This document shows, piece by piece, positions 53,197-61,820 of a stretch of 64,000 nucleotides of DNA. Source of the stretch: Coleofasciculus sp040219735 (GTDB lineage: Bacteria; Cyanobacteriota; Cyanobacteriia; Cyanobacteriales; Coleofasciculaceae); the NCBI GenBank assembly GCA_040219735.1, contig JAVJRX010000179.1, one strand, 5' to 3'. Below the pieces are notes generated by a model. It was given only the letters and a program-made list of their open reading frames with translations. It had not been told where the DNA came from and ran no database searches. Position numbers and translations under genes: made by a program. Position 1 is the first letter of the stretch. Every line of letters starts with the position of its first letter.

Positions 53197-54386
53197 CAGG
53201 AAAGGCGCTCGTATAGCTCTTTGTTCTTATCCAGCACATAGCTTGCAGCCTGAGCGAAATCATCTTCAGGTTGCTGTTCCAGAGGGGAAAACATCTTCTC
53301 AAAACGTGCCTTGAGATCATTCATCCAACTCATTTGAATCACCTCCTCATACTGCAACCGCCCCACTACAATGCCGGGATGGATACCAAGTTTACTGGCA
53401 AAGGCGTTAACACTCTCTTTAGAACGCAATTGAGGCAGTTCAGGCTCGTACTCGTGCGGAATCAAAAATTCCTTCGCCCATTGATTGGCTTCTGCTTCTT
53501 GCTGCGACTCCAGTTTTTCTCCCTTCTCCCACTCATCCAGAAAAATCTCCTTCTTCCCATGCAGCAGAATGTGTGCTGCCTCGTGAAAGAATGTAAACCA
53601 GAAGCGATCATTGGTCTTACCATAGAGCGAAAGTTGAATCAGTGCCTTATGAGGATTCAGCCAGCGAGCTACCCCACTCGTATGCGCCCGTGGAATCGCT
53701 GGAACTAAACAGAACACAACTCCTGCATCCAAGCACAACTGACGCATCTGAGGCATGAATTCTTCCGAAGGTAATAAAGTGAGTTGCCGAATTGCTTGAA
53801 CCGCACTCTTAAACTTGGCTTTGTTGTATTTGGGACAGTTCAATCCTTCCGCCTCAATTTCTCCCCGGCGTAACCAAGCTGAAATTGCCCCCACATCACT
53901 TTGCTCAGTCCGAGTGCGGCGGAAAGCCGCCTCCATGTTGGCGTAGTAGTTTCGCCATTCCTTCGGTGAAGCGACGCCAAAAAAACGGAGCAACTCCCGG
54001 ACAATGGCAGGCTTATTTTTGGTATCTCTACGCTGTTTTAGGATCACCCCTTGATCCATCAGTTCCTTGACAGGCAACTCATCCAACCAAGAAACCCACT
54101 TCTGAAAATCCTTTTCTGCTTCCTGTTGAGCGAGTTTGGCACGGTACTGTGCCTCCCGGCTCAACCAAAAACTCGCATTACTGCCTAGGACATTTGCTAA
54201 CTTAAGCGCTGTTTCCTCGGTAATCGGTGCTTTACCATTGAGCAACAAGCTAACGTGCTTGGGGGTGTAATCCAGGCGTTTTGCTAGATCAGTTTGACTC
54301 CACTCTCGTTCCTCGATTAAATCAGCAATCGTATCTCCAGGGGGCGAGATCCAATCCGGCGTAAAAGTTTGTAAGACTTCAGTCAT
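53196..54386 (-). CDS. higA: HigA-like antitoxin fused to an ImmA/IrrE metallopeptidase domain
   Basis: A 396-residue protein. The XRE helix-turn-helix is at about residues 16-72 (WSQTDLAKRLDYTPKHVSLL). A helical linker (about 75-215) follows. The ImmA/IrrE zinc peptidase domain has HEAAH at 268-272 (FTFFHEAAHILLHGKKE) and a probable third ligand Glu in QEAEANQWAKEFLIP. The family binds operator DNA and neutralises a RelE/HigB toxin; the peptidase part may respond to stress by self-cleavage, by analogy with ImmR/ImmA systems. It overlaps the toxin gene by eight bases and doc by one. Confidence 0.9.
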   Translation of the reverse strand: MTEVLQTFTPDWISPPGDTIADLIEEREWSQTDLAKRLDYTPKHVSLLLNGKAPITEETALKLANVLGSNASFWLSREAQYRAKLAQQEAEKDFQKWVSWLDELPVKELMDQGVILKQRRDTKNKPAIVRELLRFFGVASPKEWRNYYANMEAAFRRTRTEQSDVGAISAWLRRGEIEAEGLNCPKYNKAKFKSAVQAIRQLTLLPSEEFMPQMRQLCLDAGVVFCLVPAIPRAHTSGVARWLNPHKALIQLSLYGKTNDRFWFTFFHEAAHILLHGKKEIFLDEWEKGEKLESQQEAEANQWAKEFLIPHEYEPELPQLRSKESVNAFASKLGIHPGIVVGRLQYEEVIQMSWMNDLKARFEKMFSPLEQQPEDDFAQAASYVLDKNKELYERLS

Positions 54387-54708
54387 GATAATCCCCTATC
54401 CAAATAATGCGGACTCGTGTTACTCGACTCCAATCAATGCCACCGTCCTTAAGTCGGGGCACTGGGTCGTGATCTGGCTCAAACACCAAACGCTTTGGCT
54501 GCACTAAATCTAGAGCATACTGCCCTGCTCGGTCTCCTTTTAAAGGATGAGGACGACCCGCACACAGTTCAGTCACTGATGAAGCTGCCATTAAGTCAGC
54601 TAATCGGGCTTGTAACTTCCTAGCCATCTGTTCTCCCAACTTACGCTGAGCCAATTTTTCCTGCTCACACAGGGCTTTGAATTTCTTGTCCTTAAAATCA
54701 ATTTCCAT
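54379..54708 (-). CDS. higB: HigB/RelE-type toxin
   Basis: A 109-residue protein. LRRQGQMARKLQARLADLMA-like helices lead to LCAGRPHPLKGDRAGQYALD and RVTRVRIIWIGDYHD, the compact beta-sheet of the RelE/HigB superfamily. Such toxins are ribosome-dependent mRNA endonucleases. It is the first gene of the three-gene operon, and the following antitoxin start overlaps its end. Gene order toxin-antitoxin is characteristic of HigBA, in contrast to the antitoxin-first order of most systems. Confidence 0.85.
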   Translation of the reverse strand: MEIDFKDKKFKALCEQEKLAQRKLGEQMARKLQARLADLMAASSVTELCAGRPHPLKGDRAGQYALDLVQPKRLVFEPDHDPVPRLKDGGIDWSRVTRVRIIWIGDYHD

Positions 54709-54727
54709 AAGAGTTTACAAAATAAAG

Positions 54728-54764
54728 TTTACCATATTGGTAAACATTTTACCACATCGGTAAA
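54728..54764. promoter_or_regulatory. Two 17-bp operators upstream of the toxin-antitoxin operon
   Basis: TTTACCATATTGGTAAA at 54728-54744 is a perfect palindrome. TTTACCACATCGGTAAA at 54748-54764 keeps the same TTTACC-N5-GGTAAA arms. Their centres are 20 bases apart, two helical turns, so repressor dimers would bind on one face. They lie 20-56 bases before the toxin start codon and are the likely binding sites of the XRE antitoxin. Confidence 0.8.
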
Positions 54765-54770
54765 TTTTAT

Positions 54771-54900
54771 TTCTGGACTTGAAGGAAGGCGGGCATTTCC
54801 ACCAGGTTATCCATCTCTTGCCAGAAGCCTTGCCCAAGCTCTTCCTAGTCTAACCAGACCTCCTTCTGGAAGGACTGATACAGCGTATTGCAAGTTCGTG
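54771..54900 (-). pseudogene. Degenerate ORF upstream of the toxin-antitoxin operon
   Basis: On the minus strand a frame reads YQSFQKEVWLD, an in-frame stop, then EELGQGFWQEMDNLVEMPAF. The sequence looks coding in composition but is interrupted. No family is recognised. It may be the leftover of an adjacent antitoxin- or toxin-like gene. Confidence 0.25.
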
Positions 54901-55005
54901 AGGTACAGTATTGACCTGCAATCTGCTGTAAAGAGGGTAGTTAACCCAAATTGAGTATAAATACTTATTACATCGTCAAGTGCGGAATGTGAAATTGATC
55001 CAAAA

Positions 55006-55032
55006 AATCCCTCGGCATAAAGTCGAGGGATT
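55006..55032 (-). terminator. Rho-independent terminator of the antiporter gene
   Basis: The arms aatccctcg and cgagggatt (9 bp) flank a 9-base loop. On the minus strand the hairpin is followed by a run of Ts (the aaaaaa at 55002-55007 on the plus strand). It lies 27 bases downstream of the antiporter stop at 55059. Confidence 0.75.
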
Positions 55033-55058
55033 CCCTATTTTTAATCTAATTCAATACT

Positions 55059-56456
55059 CTATCCAAACAAATCTGCTTCTTCCAGAGCTTCTTTAGACTC
55101 CTCGATTTCCGCAGCCTCTGGTGAACCTTTAAATGCTATTCGCAAAAAAGGTGGCGCTAAGAACGTCGTCAGAATCACCATAATGATAATCGCCGCTTCT
55201 AAAGGCTTACTCAGAACCCCACTGGCTGAACCAATTCCAGCAAAAACCAATCCCACTTCACCACGAGGAATCATACCAACCCCAATCGCAAAACGGTTAA
55301 TTTGAGGTTGTCCAATAAATGTCCAACCTGTAATCAATTTCCCGATAATCGCCACCGCAATTAAGAAGACAGCAATCACTAATCCTTCCCGATTTTCCGG
55401 AACTGCAGGATTGAGAACCCCTAAATCCGCTTTCGCCCCCACAGTCACAAAGAAAATGGGTACCAAAATATCGGCAATGGGAACAACCTGCTTATCCAGT
55501 TCTTTGCGCTTATCTGTTTCATCCAGAACTAATCCCGCCGCAAATGCCCCTAAAATCGCTTCTAATTGGATCACATTCGCTAAAAACGCCATTAAAAAGG
55601 CAAAGGTAAACGCAGGAATAACCAATTTGCCTCGCGTTTGTAACTTATCAGCAATCGTGACAAAGGAGTGGTTGAAAAACTTACCGAGGAAAATAGAACC
55701 GAGGAGGAAAACAGTCGCACTAATAATCAGATAGATAACGTTGAAAACGTCAACCTCACCAGTTTTAGCGAGACTAGCAACCACGGCTAAAACGATGATA
55801 CCCAAAACATCATCAATAACAGCCGCCCCGACAATAATCTGACCTTCTTTTGATTTGAGACGCCCTATTTCCGAGAGAACTTTGGATGTAATACCAATAC
55901 TAGTTGCCGTTAACGCTGCACCGGCAAAAATTGCCGGAATCGCGGCAACATTAAAGAAAAACATCAACCCGGCTGTACCCGCCGCAAACGGGGCGACGAC
56001 TCCCACCACCGCCACAATTGCCGCTTGGTAACCCACTTCTTTGAGTTCCCGTAAGTCCGATTCTAAGCCAATTTCAAATAAGAGGATGATCACCCCAATT
56101 TCGGCTAAAACCGAGACCACTTCACTTTGGGTTTCAAAGACACTGATGGCAGCCTCTGGGCTTAAATCACCAATCCATTGCAGCAGCTTCATTAGTAGCG
56201 AATCAGCCGCAACCGCGCCACTTTCAGGAAAAATTAGCAGATGCAACGCTGAAACACCCACCACAACACCGCCGACTAATTCACCTAAAACCGGCGGTAA
56301 ATCAACTGCTTTAGATAACTCTCCACCTAGTTTACTGGCAAGATAAATGATGACTAAACTAAGCAACACGCCAGCGAGTACAATTGAACCATTTTCTGGC
56401 GCTGTTGCTACTATAGGAATCGGTTGGATCAGGTCTGAAAAACTCATGGTTTCCAT
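55059..56456 (-). CDS. Na+/H+ antiporter (CPA2/NapA-type)
   Basis: A 465-residue membrane protein. About 12 hydrophobic segments are visible, with DLPPVLGELVGGVVVGVSAL near the N-terminus, ALTATSIGITSKVLSEIG and AAVIDDVLGIIVLAVVASL. The last holds the Asp-Asp ion-binding motif of CPA2 exchangers. LEAILGAFAAGLVLDETD and MIPRGEVGLVFAGIG follow. There is no regulatory tail. The predicted role is Na+/H+ exchange in plasma or thylakoid membrane. It is immediately downstream of bicA on the same strand, separated by about 540 bases and the bicA terminator, and probably maintains the Na+ gradient used by that transporter. Confidence 0.93.
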   Translation of the reverse strand: METMSFSDLIQPIPIVATAPENGSIVLAGVLLSLVIIYLASKLGGELSKAVDLPPVLGELVGGVVVGVSALHLLIFPESGAVAADSLLMKLLQWIGDLSPEAAISVFETQSEVVSVLAEIGVIILLFEIGLESDLRELKEVGYQAAIVAVVGVVAPFAAGTAGLMFFFNVAAIPAIFAGAALTATSIGITSKVLSEIGRLKSKEGQIIVGAAVIDDVLGIIVLAVVASLAKTGEVDVFNVIYLIISATVFLLGSIFLGKFFNHSFVTIADKLQTRGKLVIPAFTFAFLMAFLANVIQLEAILGAFAAGLVLDETDKRKELDKQVVPIADILVPIFFVTVGAKADLGVLNPAVPENREGLVIAVFLIAVAIIGKLITGWTFIGQPQINRFAIGVGMIPRGEVGLVFAGIGSASGVLSKPLEAAIIIMVILTTFLAPPFLRIAFKGSPEAAEIEESKEALEEADLFG

Positions 56457-56997
56457 CTACTGTTTATCTTCAACTCCGTGAGGTTAATTAATGACTTATC
56501 CTTGAGCTTTAGTGACACTCAAATACATTTAGTCCCTCAAAACGTGTTCCGTCAAGCCGCAGTGCTTAAACGGCTTGTCTCCTAAATCCATTAACATCTG
56601 AATTTAAGCAAATTCCTAACTAGAGCGTGCTGAGATAGAATGAATACCTATCACACAACCCTAACTTGACTAATCTATTATCAGATCGTCTGGATGGCTT
56701 TTTGGCACCGACCTATCCTTATCGGTCTGGACACAGGTTTGTTTTTAGTCAATTAGAAAAAGCAAACCTTATTTTACCGCATTTAACTCTTCCTACAATT
56801 ATAAGTCTTTGTGACAAAATTAAGGAATTTACAGATTCAATATTTATAATAATTATCCCAATTCCTTCTTATGGTTTAGCTTACATATTACATTTGTGTT
56901 CCAAATTTCTATTCACGCCCATAAAAAATTCCCCCCATTGAAGGGAGGGGGATTATATATCAACCATATCCTATATAACTAGCCTTATTTGAATCTT
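56457..56997. other. Spacer between bicA and the antiporter gene
   Basis: The left part is AT-rich and probably contains the antiporter promoter. The right part holds the bicA terminator (56923-56957). A 91-codon open frame on the plus strand has no recognisable domain and is not supported. No repeats of the main families occur here. Confidence 0.4.
56923..56957 (-). terminator. Terminator of bicA
   Basis: On the minus strand a C-rich arm (ccccctccc) and a G-rich arm (gggggg) form a hairpin around ttcaat, followed by TTTTTT. It begins about 40 bases after the bicA stop at 56998. Confidence 0.65.
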
Positions 56998-58752
56998 TTA
57001 GTTGCTGATGGCAACATCATCGGCTTGAGTGGGATAGGCAGTTGAGGATGTACCATTTGCCGGGGGTTCATATCCCTTGACCGCAGCAACGGCTTGGCGC
57101 AACGCTTCGGTCCTATCCATGTGCAAATGATGTGCCGGTAAGAGTGACAGAATCCCCAGTTTTTGCAGGCGTCGTTTGATCTGACCCGTAGCACCAACAA
57201 TGAAGACTTGACGACCTTTATCAATGGCTTCTTGAATGGCGTTTTCAATCGCCAGCGAAGAGGTAACACCTAAATGAGGGACATCACTTAAATCCACAAT
57301 CAGGACATCATGATCTGCCATTGCATTATGCTGGCGGGAGATTGCCTTGGACACCCCAAAGATCATCGGTCCACTCAGATGGAACAATAGGATGCGACCA
57401 TCGGTTTGATCGATCAGTTCTTTCTCTTCAGCACTCATCTGGATGGCATCATCAGCATCCGTAATCGTCTTAACATCATTGGCTTGGACTTTGGAGAGAC
57501 GTTCAATGGTTAAGAGATTGGCAACAAACACACCAACGCCAACGGCAACAATTAAGTCAACAAAGACGGTAAGGATGATCACGCCATACATAATCATGGC
57601 GGCTTTAATCGAAACCTGATGCGCTCGCTTCAGGAAGCCCCAGTCAATAATATCTATACCTACCTTGAGGGCAATTCCTGCCAGAACCGCCATGGGAATC
57701 CAAGCGGTTAGATTGGCGGCGCCTAAAATGACAACGAGCAAAATTAAGGCACGAGTTAAACCCGATACGGCAGTTCTAGCACCGGTTTGGATATTGACCA
57801 CGGTTCCCATGGTTGCACCAGCACCTGCAATACCGCCAAATAACCCGGACATCAAGTTACCTATACCTTGACCAATTAATTCTTTGTTCGAGTCATGCTG
57901 AGTACGAGTTAAACTATCGGCAACAACGGAGGTGAGTAGGGCATCAATACAACCAAGCATCCCCAAAACCAAGGCATCAATGAGCATACTTTGGAACTGA
58001 TTCGCACTAAAGGTTGGCACTTGTAATGTAGGCAAACCTGTAGGTATCTCACCAATGCGTCGGATATCATCCATCAGGGGGAACGCATACAGAGCAACGA
58101 CTGTTCCGACGATTAGCGCTACTAACTGCGCCGGCGGGACAAACTTCCTTATATTAGACGGTACAAGTTGTTGCACTAAAATTGGCATCACGACCAGAAT
58201 AGCCACCGTCAAGACTGCCAAAGCCGTCTCACCGGGCTTGATATTCTGTAACAGCGTACCTATGTTTTGAACCGTACCCAGGATGCCACCCTTAGGACTT
58301 GCCTGTCCCAAAAAGGGTCCTAGTTGCAGGATGACTAGGATAAATCCAATCCCAGACATAAATCCGGACACTACGGTGTAGGGCATTAGGGTAACGTATC
58401 GACCCAACCGCAATGCGCCGAGAATAATTTGGATTACCCCTGCCATCATGACTACGGTAAATGCCATAGCCAGACCCTGTTCTGGGCTATCCGCCGTTAC
58501 CGTGAGCTTGGCAATAACGGCAGTCATGACCACGGTCATCGGACCTGTGGGTTCGGAAATGAGAGTGGGTGTACCGCCAAACAGGGCAGCAAAAAAGCCA
58601 ACTAAGACAGCACCCCAAAGACCGGCTGCAGCGCCAGCGCCAGAGGCAACCCCGAAAGCCAGTGCCATGGGAAGTGCGATAATCGCAGCGGTGAGCCCTC
58701 CAAATATGTCACCCTGTAGATTCCTAAAATGTATGCGATTAGTGATTTGCAT
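56998..58752 (-). CDS. bicA: Low-affinity, Na+-dependent bicarbonate transporter BicA (SulP family)
   Basis: A 584-residue protein that matches BicA closely from the first residues (MQITNRIHFRNLQGDIFGGL, LMPYTVVSGFMSGIGFILVI, ADSLTRTQHDSNKELIGQGI). The N-terminal SLC26-like domain has 12-14 membrane segments. The C-terminal cytosolic STAS domain spans about 440-560 (RILLFHLSGPMIFGVSKAIS, VLIVDLSDVPHLGVTSSLAI). It imports HCO3- with Na+ at the plasma membrane as part of the carbon-concentrating mechanism. Other SulP substrates such as sulfate are possible but the sequence favours BicA. The Na+/H+ antiporter downstream fits this job. Confidence 0.93.
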   Translation of the reverse strand: MQITNRIHFRNLQGDIFGGLTAAIIALPMALAFGVASGAGAAAGLWGAVLVGFFAALFGGTPTLISEPTGPMTVVMTAVIAKLTVTADSPEQGLAMAFTVVMMAGVIQIILGALRLGRYVTLMPYTVVSGFMSGIGFILVILQLGPFLGQASPKGGILGTVQNIGTLLQNIKPGETALAVLTVAILVVMPILVQQLVPSNIRKFVPPAQLVALIVGTVVALYAFPLMDDIRRIGEIPTGLPTLQVPTFSANQFQSMLIDALVLGMLGCIDALLTSVVADSLTRTQHDSNKELIGQGIGNLMSGLFGGIAGAGATMGTVVNIQTGARTAVSGLTRALILLVVILGAANLTAWIPMAVLAGIALKVGIDIIDWGFLKRAHQVSIKAAMIMYGVIILTVFVDLIVAVGVGVFVANLLTIERLSKVQANDVKTITDADDAIQMSAEEKELIDQTDGRILLFHLSGPMIFGVSKAISRQHNAMADHDVLIVDLSDVPHLGVTSSLAIENAIQEAIDKGRQVFIVGATGQIKRRLQKLGILSLLPAHHLHMDRTEALRQAVAAVKGYEPPANGTSSTAYPTQADDVAISN

Positions 58753-59145
58753 TAGACTCGGAGGAGTGAGAGAACGACAGCTTACTCAGAGAGTGTTAAG
58801 CATTTGGAAAATCTTCTCATATTTTCCGGGAAGAGTTTAAGCTTTGTAACACTTGAGAACATTTCTTTAGTTAGATTAACTGAATATGAACAATTCTAAA
58901 CATTGAAATTTTCAATAGAAAGCATAGAGAGATGGGGATGAGGGGATGGAGAAAAGCATCGGCTCATGCCCAGGAAAACCCGTCTAGCAGGGTGTAGGAT
59001 GTAGGGTGACTGGCTGTAGAGAACAAGTGAACCCCTCTCGCCCCGCTCAAAAATGATTAAGATAGGCAAAATGCAGGGGACGAGAAAATGAGTTCATTAG
59101 GTTAATTTTACAAAAATTCACTCTATCTATAGACAGATATTATCA
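58753..59145. other. Divergent spacer between bicA and folB
   Basis: A 393-base region that should contain both promoters. The left part is AT-rich. No repeats of the main families, hairpins of note or ORFs were recognised. Confidence 0.35.
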
Positions 59146-59526
59146 ATGGATTGTATACAGGTCAATAAAATTCGCTCTTACGGCTATACGGGTTATCTGC
59201 CAGAAGAGCGGGTACTCGGACAATGGTTTGAAGTGGATCTCACGTTATGGCTGGATTTAGCCGCCGCCGGTGAGAGTGATGATATTGCTGATACCTTGGA
59301 TTACCGCCAAGCCATCGAAACGGTTAAGCAACTGATTACAACCTCTAAGTTTTCCTTAGTGGAAAAATTAGCCAGCGCGATCGCACAGGCTCTGTTACAG
59401 CTAGATAGAGTAGAGCAAGTACAAGTGCGGCTGAGTAAACCCGCTGCCCCTATCCCTGATTTTGGTGGCAAAATTACAATCGATATCACTAGACCAGTGG
59501 TCTTGAAAAATAAGAGCGCGGGGTGA
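59146..59526 (+). CDS. folB: Dihydroneopterin aldolase
   Basis: A 126-residue protein. MDCIQVNKIRSYGYTGYLPEER is the typical substrate-pocket start (YGYTG), LDYRQAIETVKQLI and FSLVEKLASAIAQALL contain the conserved Glu of the active site, and VRLSKPAAPIPDFGGKITID closes the fold. It converts 7,8-dihydroneopterin to 6-hydroxymethyl-dihydropterin and glycolaldehyde in folate biosynthesis. It works as a cytosolic octamer. No other folate genes are adjacent. Confidence 0.95.
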   Translation: MDCIQVNKIRSYGYTGYLPEERVLGQWFEVDLTLWLDLAAAGESDDIADTLDYRQAIETVKQLITTSKFSLVEKLASAIAQALLQLDRVEQVQVRLSKPAAPIPDFGGKITIDITRPVVLKNKSAG

Positions 59527-59541
59527 TGCGCCCTCTCAACC

Positions 59542-59793
59542 TTACGCGATCGCTAAATCCGTCTCAGTCTGCTCCCCAAGGTTACCTCCTTGATCTACCC
59601 GCATCCATTCCTGAAACACGTCTTCGATGAATGTTCGTTTCTTCACTCCCGTCTCATTCACCACCTGCACTTCAACTTTGAGAGTGGGTAGATACACACT
59701 ATCTATGAGTTGATGCCCATAAGCCACAACTTTACCCACGTTCCCCGTTGAACGATGACATGCATAGTCCCCAATATTGAGCAAGATATTCAT
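59542..59793 (-). CDS. Small hypothetical protein
   Basis: An 83-residue protein from MNILLNIGDYACHRSTGNVG (ATG 59791-59793; an in-frame start at 59829 adds 12 residues). It has a compact beta-like core, VGKVVAYGHQLIDSVYLPTL and VEVQVVNETGVKKRTFIEDV, with an acidic C-terminus. No family is recognised. It ends 15 bases from the folB stop, convergent. Confidence 0.6.
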   Translation of the reverse strand: MNILLNIGDYACHRSTGNVGKVVAYGHQLIDSVYLPTLKVEVQVVNETGVKKRTFIEDVFQEWMRVDQGGNLGEQTETDLAIA

Positions 59794-59985
59794 AATTGCC
59801 CACAATAATTCGCTAAATGGACAATGCATACCATAGCAATGGGAGCAAGTTATGGCAATATTTCTTAATTTTTTTCGGCTATTGTTACATCGCTACATAT
59901 TTTTATCATTTGTCTTATGTCATTCGTCCTTTGTCCTTTGGCGTATCCATTATTAAATAAGGAATACAATACTTTACAATGCTTA

Positions 59986-61695
59986 TCATCCACTTAATAA
60001 CGCTTCAACAAACTCATAACTTGAGAAGGGACGCAAATCTTCAATCCCTTCCCCAGCACCGATAAATCGAATCGGCAGTCCCAGTTGCTGCACGATCGCC
60101 AAAGCCACACCCCCCTTAGCCGTACCATCCAACTTAGTCAACACCACACCACTAAGTTTTGCCGCTTCCGAGAACACCTCAGCTTGACGCAAACCATTTT
60201 GACCAAGGGTAGCATCCAATACCAGCAAAGATTCCACCTTCGCCTCCGGTGCTTTTTTATCAATAATCCGGCGAATTTTCGCCAATTCCTCCATCAGATT
60301 TTTCTTGTTTTGCAAACGCCCTGCGGTGTCTATCAAAAGCAATTCCGTATTTCGGGCTTGAGCGGCTGTGATTGAATCGAATACCACGGCGGCTGGATCA
60401 GTATTCTTGCCCGGATTAGCAATCACCTCTGTGCCACTGCGTTCTCCCCAAATCTTCACCTGTTCCACCGCCGCCGCCCGGAAGGTATCAGCAGCGCCAA
60501 TTAAACATTTGTAACCCGATTTATTGGCTAAGTGAGACAGTTTGCCAATGGTAGTGGTTTTCCCAGCGCCATTCACCCCAGTCATCAACCAGATATTCAG
60601 GGTATCTTTTTCCGGGAAAAAGGTGGAACCGTAAGACTCGTGACAGGGTTTATCCAGTAAATCCCGGAGAATTTGTTTCAAATACGCGATCGCTTGTTCA
60701 GGAGGTAAGACTTCCTGGCGCATTTTAGCTTGCAGGGTTTCAATAATGTAATCCGTTGCCTCAATACCCACATCCGCTTGCAACAGCAACGCCTCGATTT
60801 CCATCACGGCGTCTTGGTTCAACGGACCTTGACCAACAATCGCCTTGAGTTGATTGACTAAGCTGCGACGAGTTTTGCCGAGTCCAGAGCGGAGTTGTTT
60901 GAGCCAGCTAATTTCCTCGGCGGAAACATCGTCAGGGGTACGCCCTTGAGCCGCTAAGACTTTGGCTGACCACAAAAATTCTTCATCAAAGGCTACACCC
61001 GCTTCTGCTTCTAGTGGGGCGGTGGGTTGGGTGACGGGTTCCGGTTCTGGCGTCTCAATCGCCGTTGCTTCGAGCCGTTTGAGTCGTTCTTCCCGTTCAG
61101 CTTTCCTTGCCCAAATCGGGACAGTCGCTGATTCTTCTGTAGCCGGGGGTTCTGGCTGTACTGCTGGGGTTTCCGCTGCGGCTACGGTGTCTGAAGCAGT
61201 CGGAACCTCGATTTGGTCAGGTTCTGGTTGTTCGGTTTCAGCTTCAGTAACAACTGTGGATTCTGGAGGTACCGTTGGTGTTGGGGCTTCAGGTTCTGCC
61301 TGTGTTATTTCACCCTCTGGCTGCTCAACCACTGACTCTACAGATGCAGTCTCTTCTGGAGCCACTTCCACCGTTTCTGAGTCTGGGGAGGTTTCTTTTG
61401 ATTCTGTAGTCTCTGTTATTTCAGCTTGAGTAGGTTCAGCTATGTCCGGTTGAACCTCTGGCGCTGCGGTTTGAGCTTCTGAGGGTGCTTGCTGCTGCTT
61501 TTGCAGGTTTGTATAAGCTGCTTTTGCCCAACTCAGATAGTCTTCAGCAACTGTTGATGACTGCTCCTGAGTGGCAGACTCACTCTCCGGTTGCTGTGAT
61601 TCAACCTGGGGAGTTGCTGACTGCTGCTCCTGCGTCTGTTCGTCGGAAGCTGTTTCACTTTTACCAATTTGGCGGCGGAACCAATTAAACACCAT
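59986..61695 (-). CDS. ftsY: Signal recognition particle receptor FtsY
   Basis: A 569-residue protein. The C-terminal NG domain (about 270-569) has the N-helix bundle followed by GTPase motifs: G1 GVNGAGKTTTIGKLSHLA, G2 DTFRAAAVEQ, G3 LLIDTAGRLQNK and G4 TKLDGTAKGG. The N-terminal roughly 230 residues form an acidic, Glu/Pro/Thr-rich, probably disordered A-domain (ESATQEQSSTVAEDYLSWAK, PEEPEPV-type repeats), longer than in most bacteria. FtsY docks ribosome-SRP complexes at the membrane for co-translational insertion. It is followed upstream by nusB and a DUF502 gene on the same strand. Confidence 0.96.
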   Translation of the reverse strand: MVFNWFRRQIGKSETASDEQTQEQQSATPQVESQQPESESATQEQSSTVAEDYLSWAKAAYTNLQKQQQAPSEAQTAAPEVQPDIAEPTQAEITETTESKETSPDSETVEVAPEETASVESVVEQPEGEITQAEPEAPTPTVPPESTVVTEAETEQPEPDQIEVPTASDTVAAAETPAVQPEPPATEESATVPIWARKAEREERLKRLEATAIETPEPEPVTQPTAPLEAEAGVAFDEEFLWSAKVLAAQGRTPDDVSAEEISWLKQLRSGLGKTRRSLVNQLKAIVGQGPLNQDAVMEIEALLLQADVGIEATDYIIETLQAKMRQEVLPPEQAIAYLKQILRDLLDKPCHESYGSTFFPEKDTLNIWLMTGVNGAGKTTTIGKLSHLANKSGYKCLIGAADTFRAAAVEQVKIWGERSGTEVIANPGKNTDPAAVVFDSITAAQARNTELLLIDTAGRLQNKKNLMEELAKIRRIIDKKAPEAKVESLLVLDATLGQNGLRQAEVFSEAAKLSGVVLTKLDGTAKGGVALAIVQQLGLPIRFIGAGEGIEDLRPFSSYEFVEALLSG

Positions 61696-61758
61696 TGCAC
61701 CTAACCAGAAATAGTTTTGAGTTTTGACCCTTCGCTGCGATCGAGGGCATGGTTTTGA

Positions 61759-61820
61759 GTAGGGGCGGGTTTGACGAGTAACTTTTTTTGTTACCCCAAT
61801 GTGATTAAACCCGCCCCTAC
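61759..61820. repeat. 62-bp repeat family, copy with perfect ends
   Basis: It begins gtaggggcgggttt and ends aaacccgcccctac, a perfect 14-base inverted repeat. The core reads gacgagtaactttttttgtt. It lies in the spacer between ftsY and nusB. This is the cleanest copy for defining the family's ends. Confidence 0.8.

Noticed and set aside
56666..56941. 91-codon plus-strand frame between bicA and the antiporter
   Set aside because: AT-rich, ends within the bicA terminator, no start signal or domain.
60962..61429. 155-codon Ser/Val-rich plus-strand frame
   Set aside because: Mirror image of the low-complexity Glu/Pro/Thr-rich region of ftsY.
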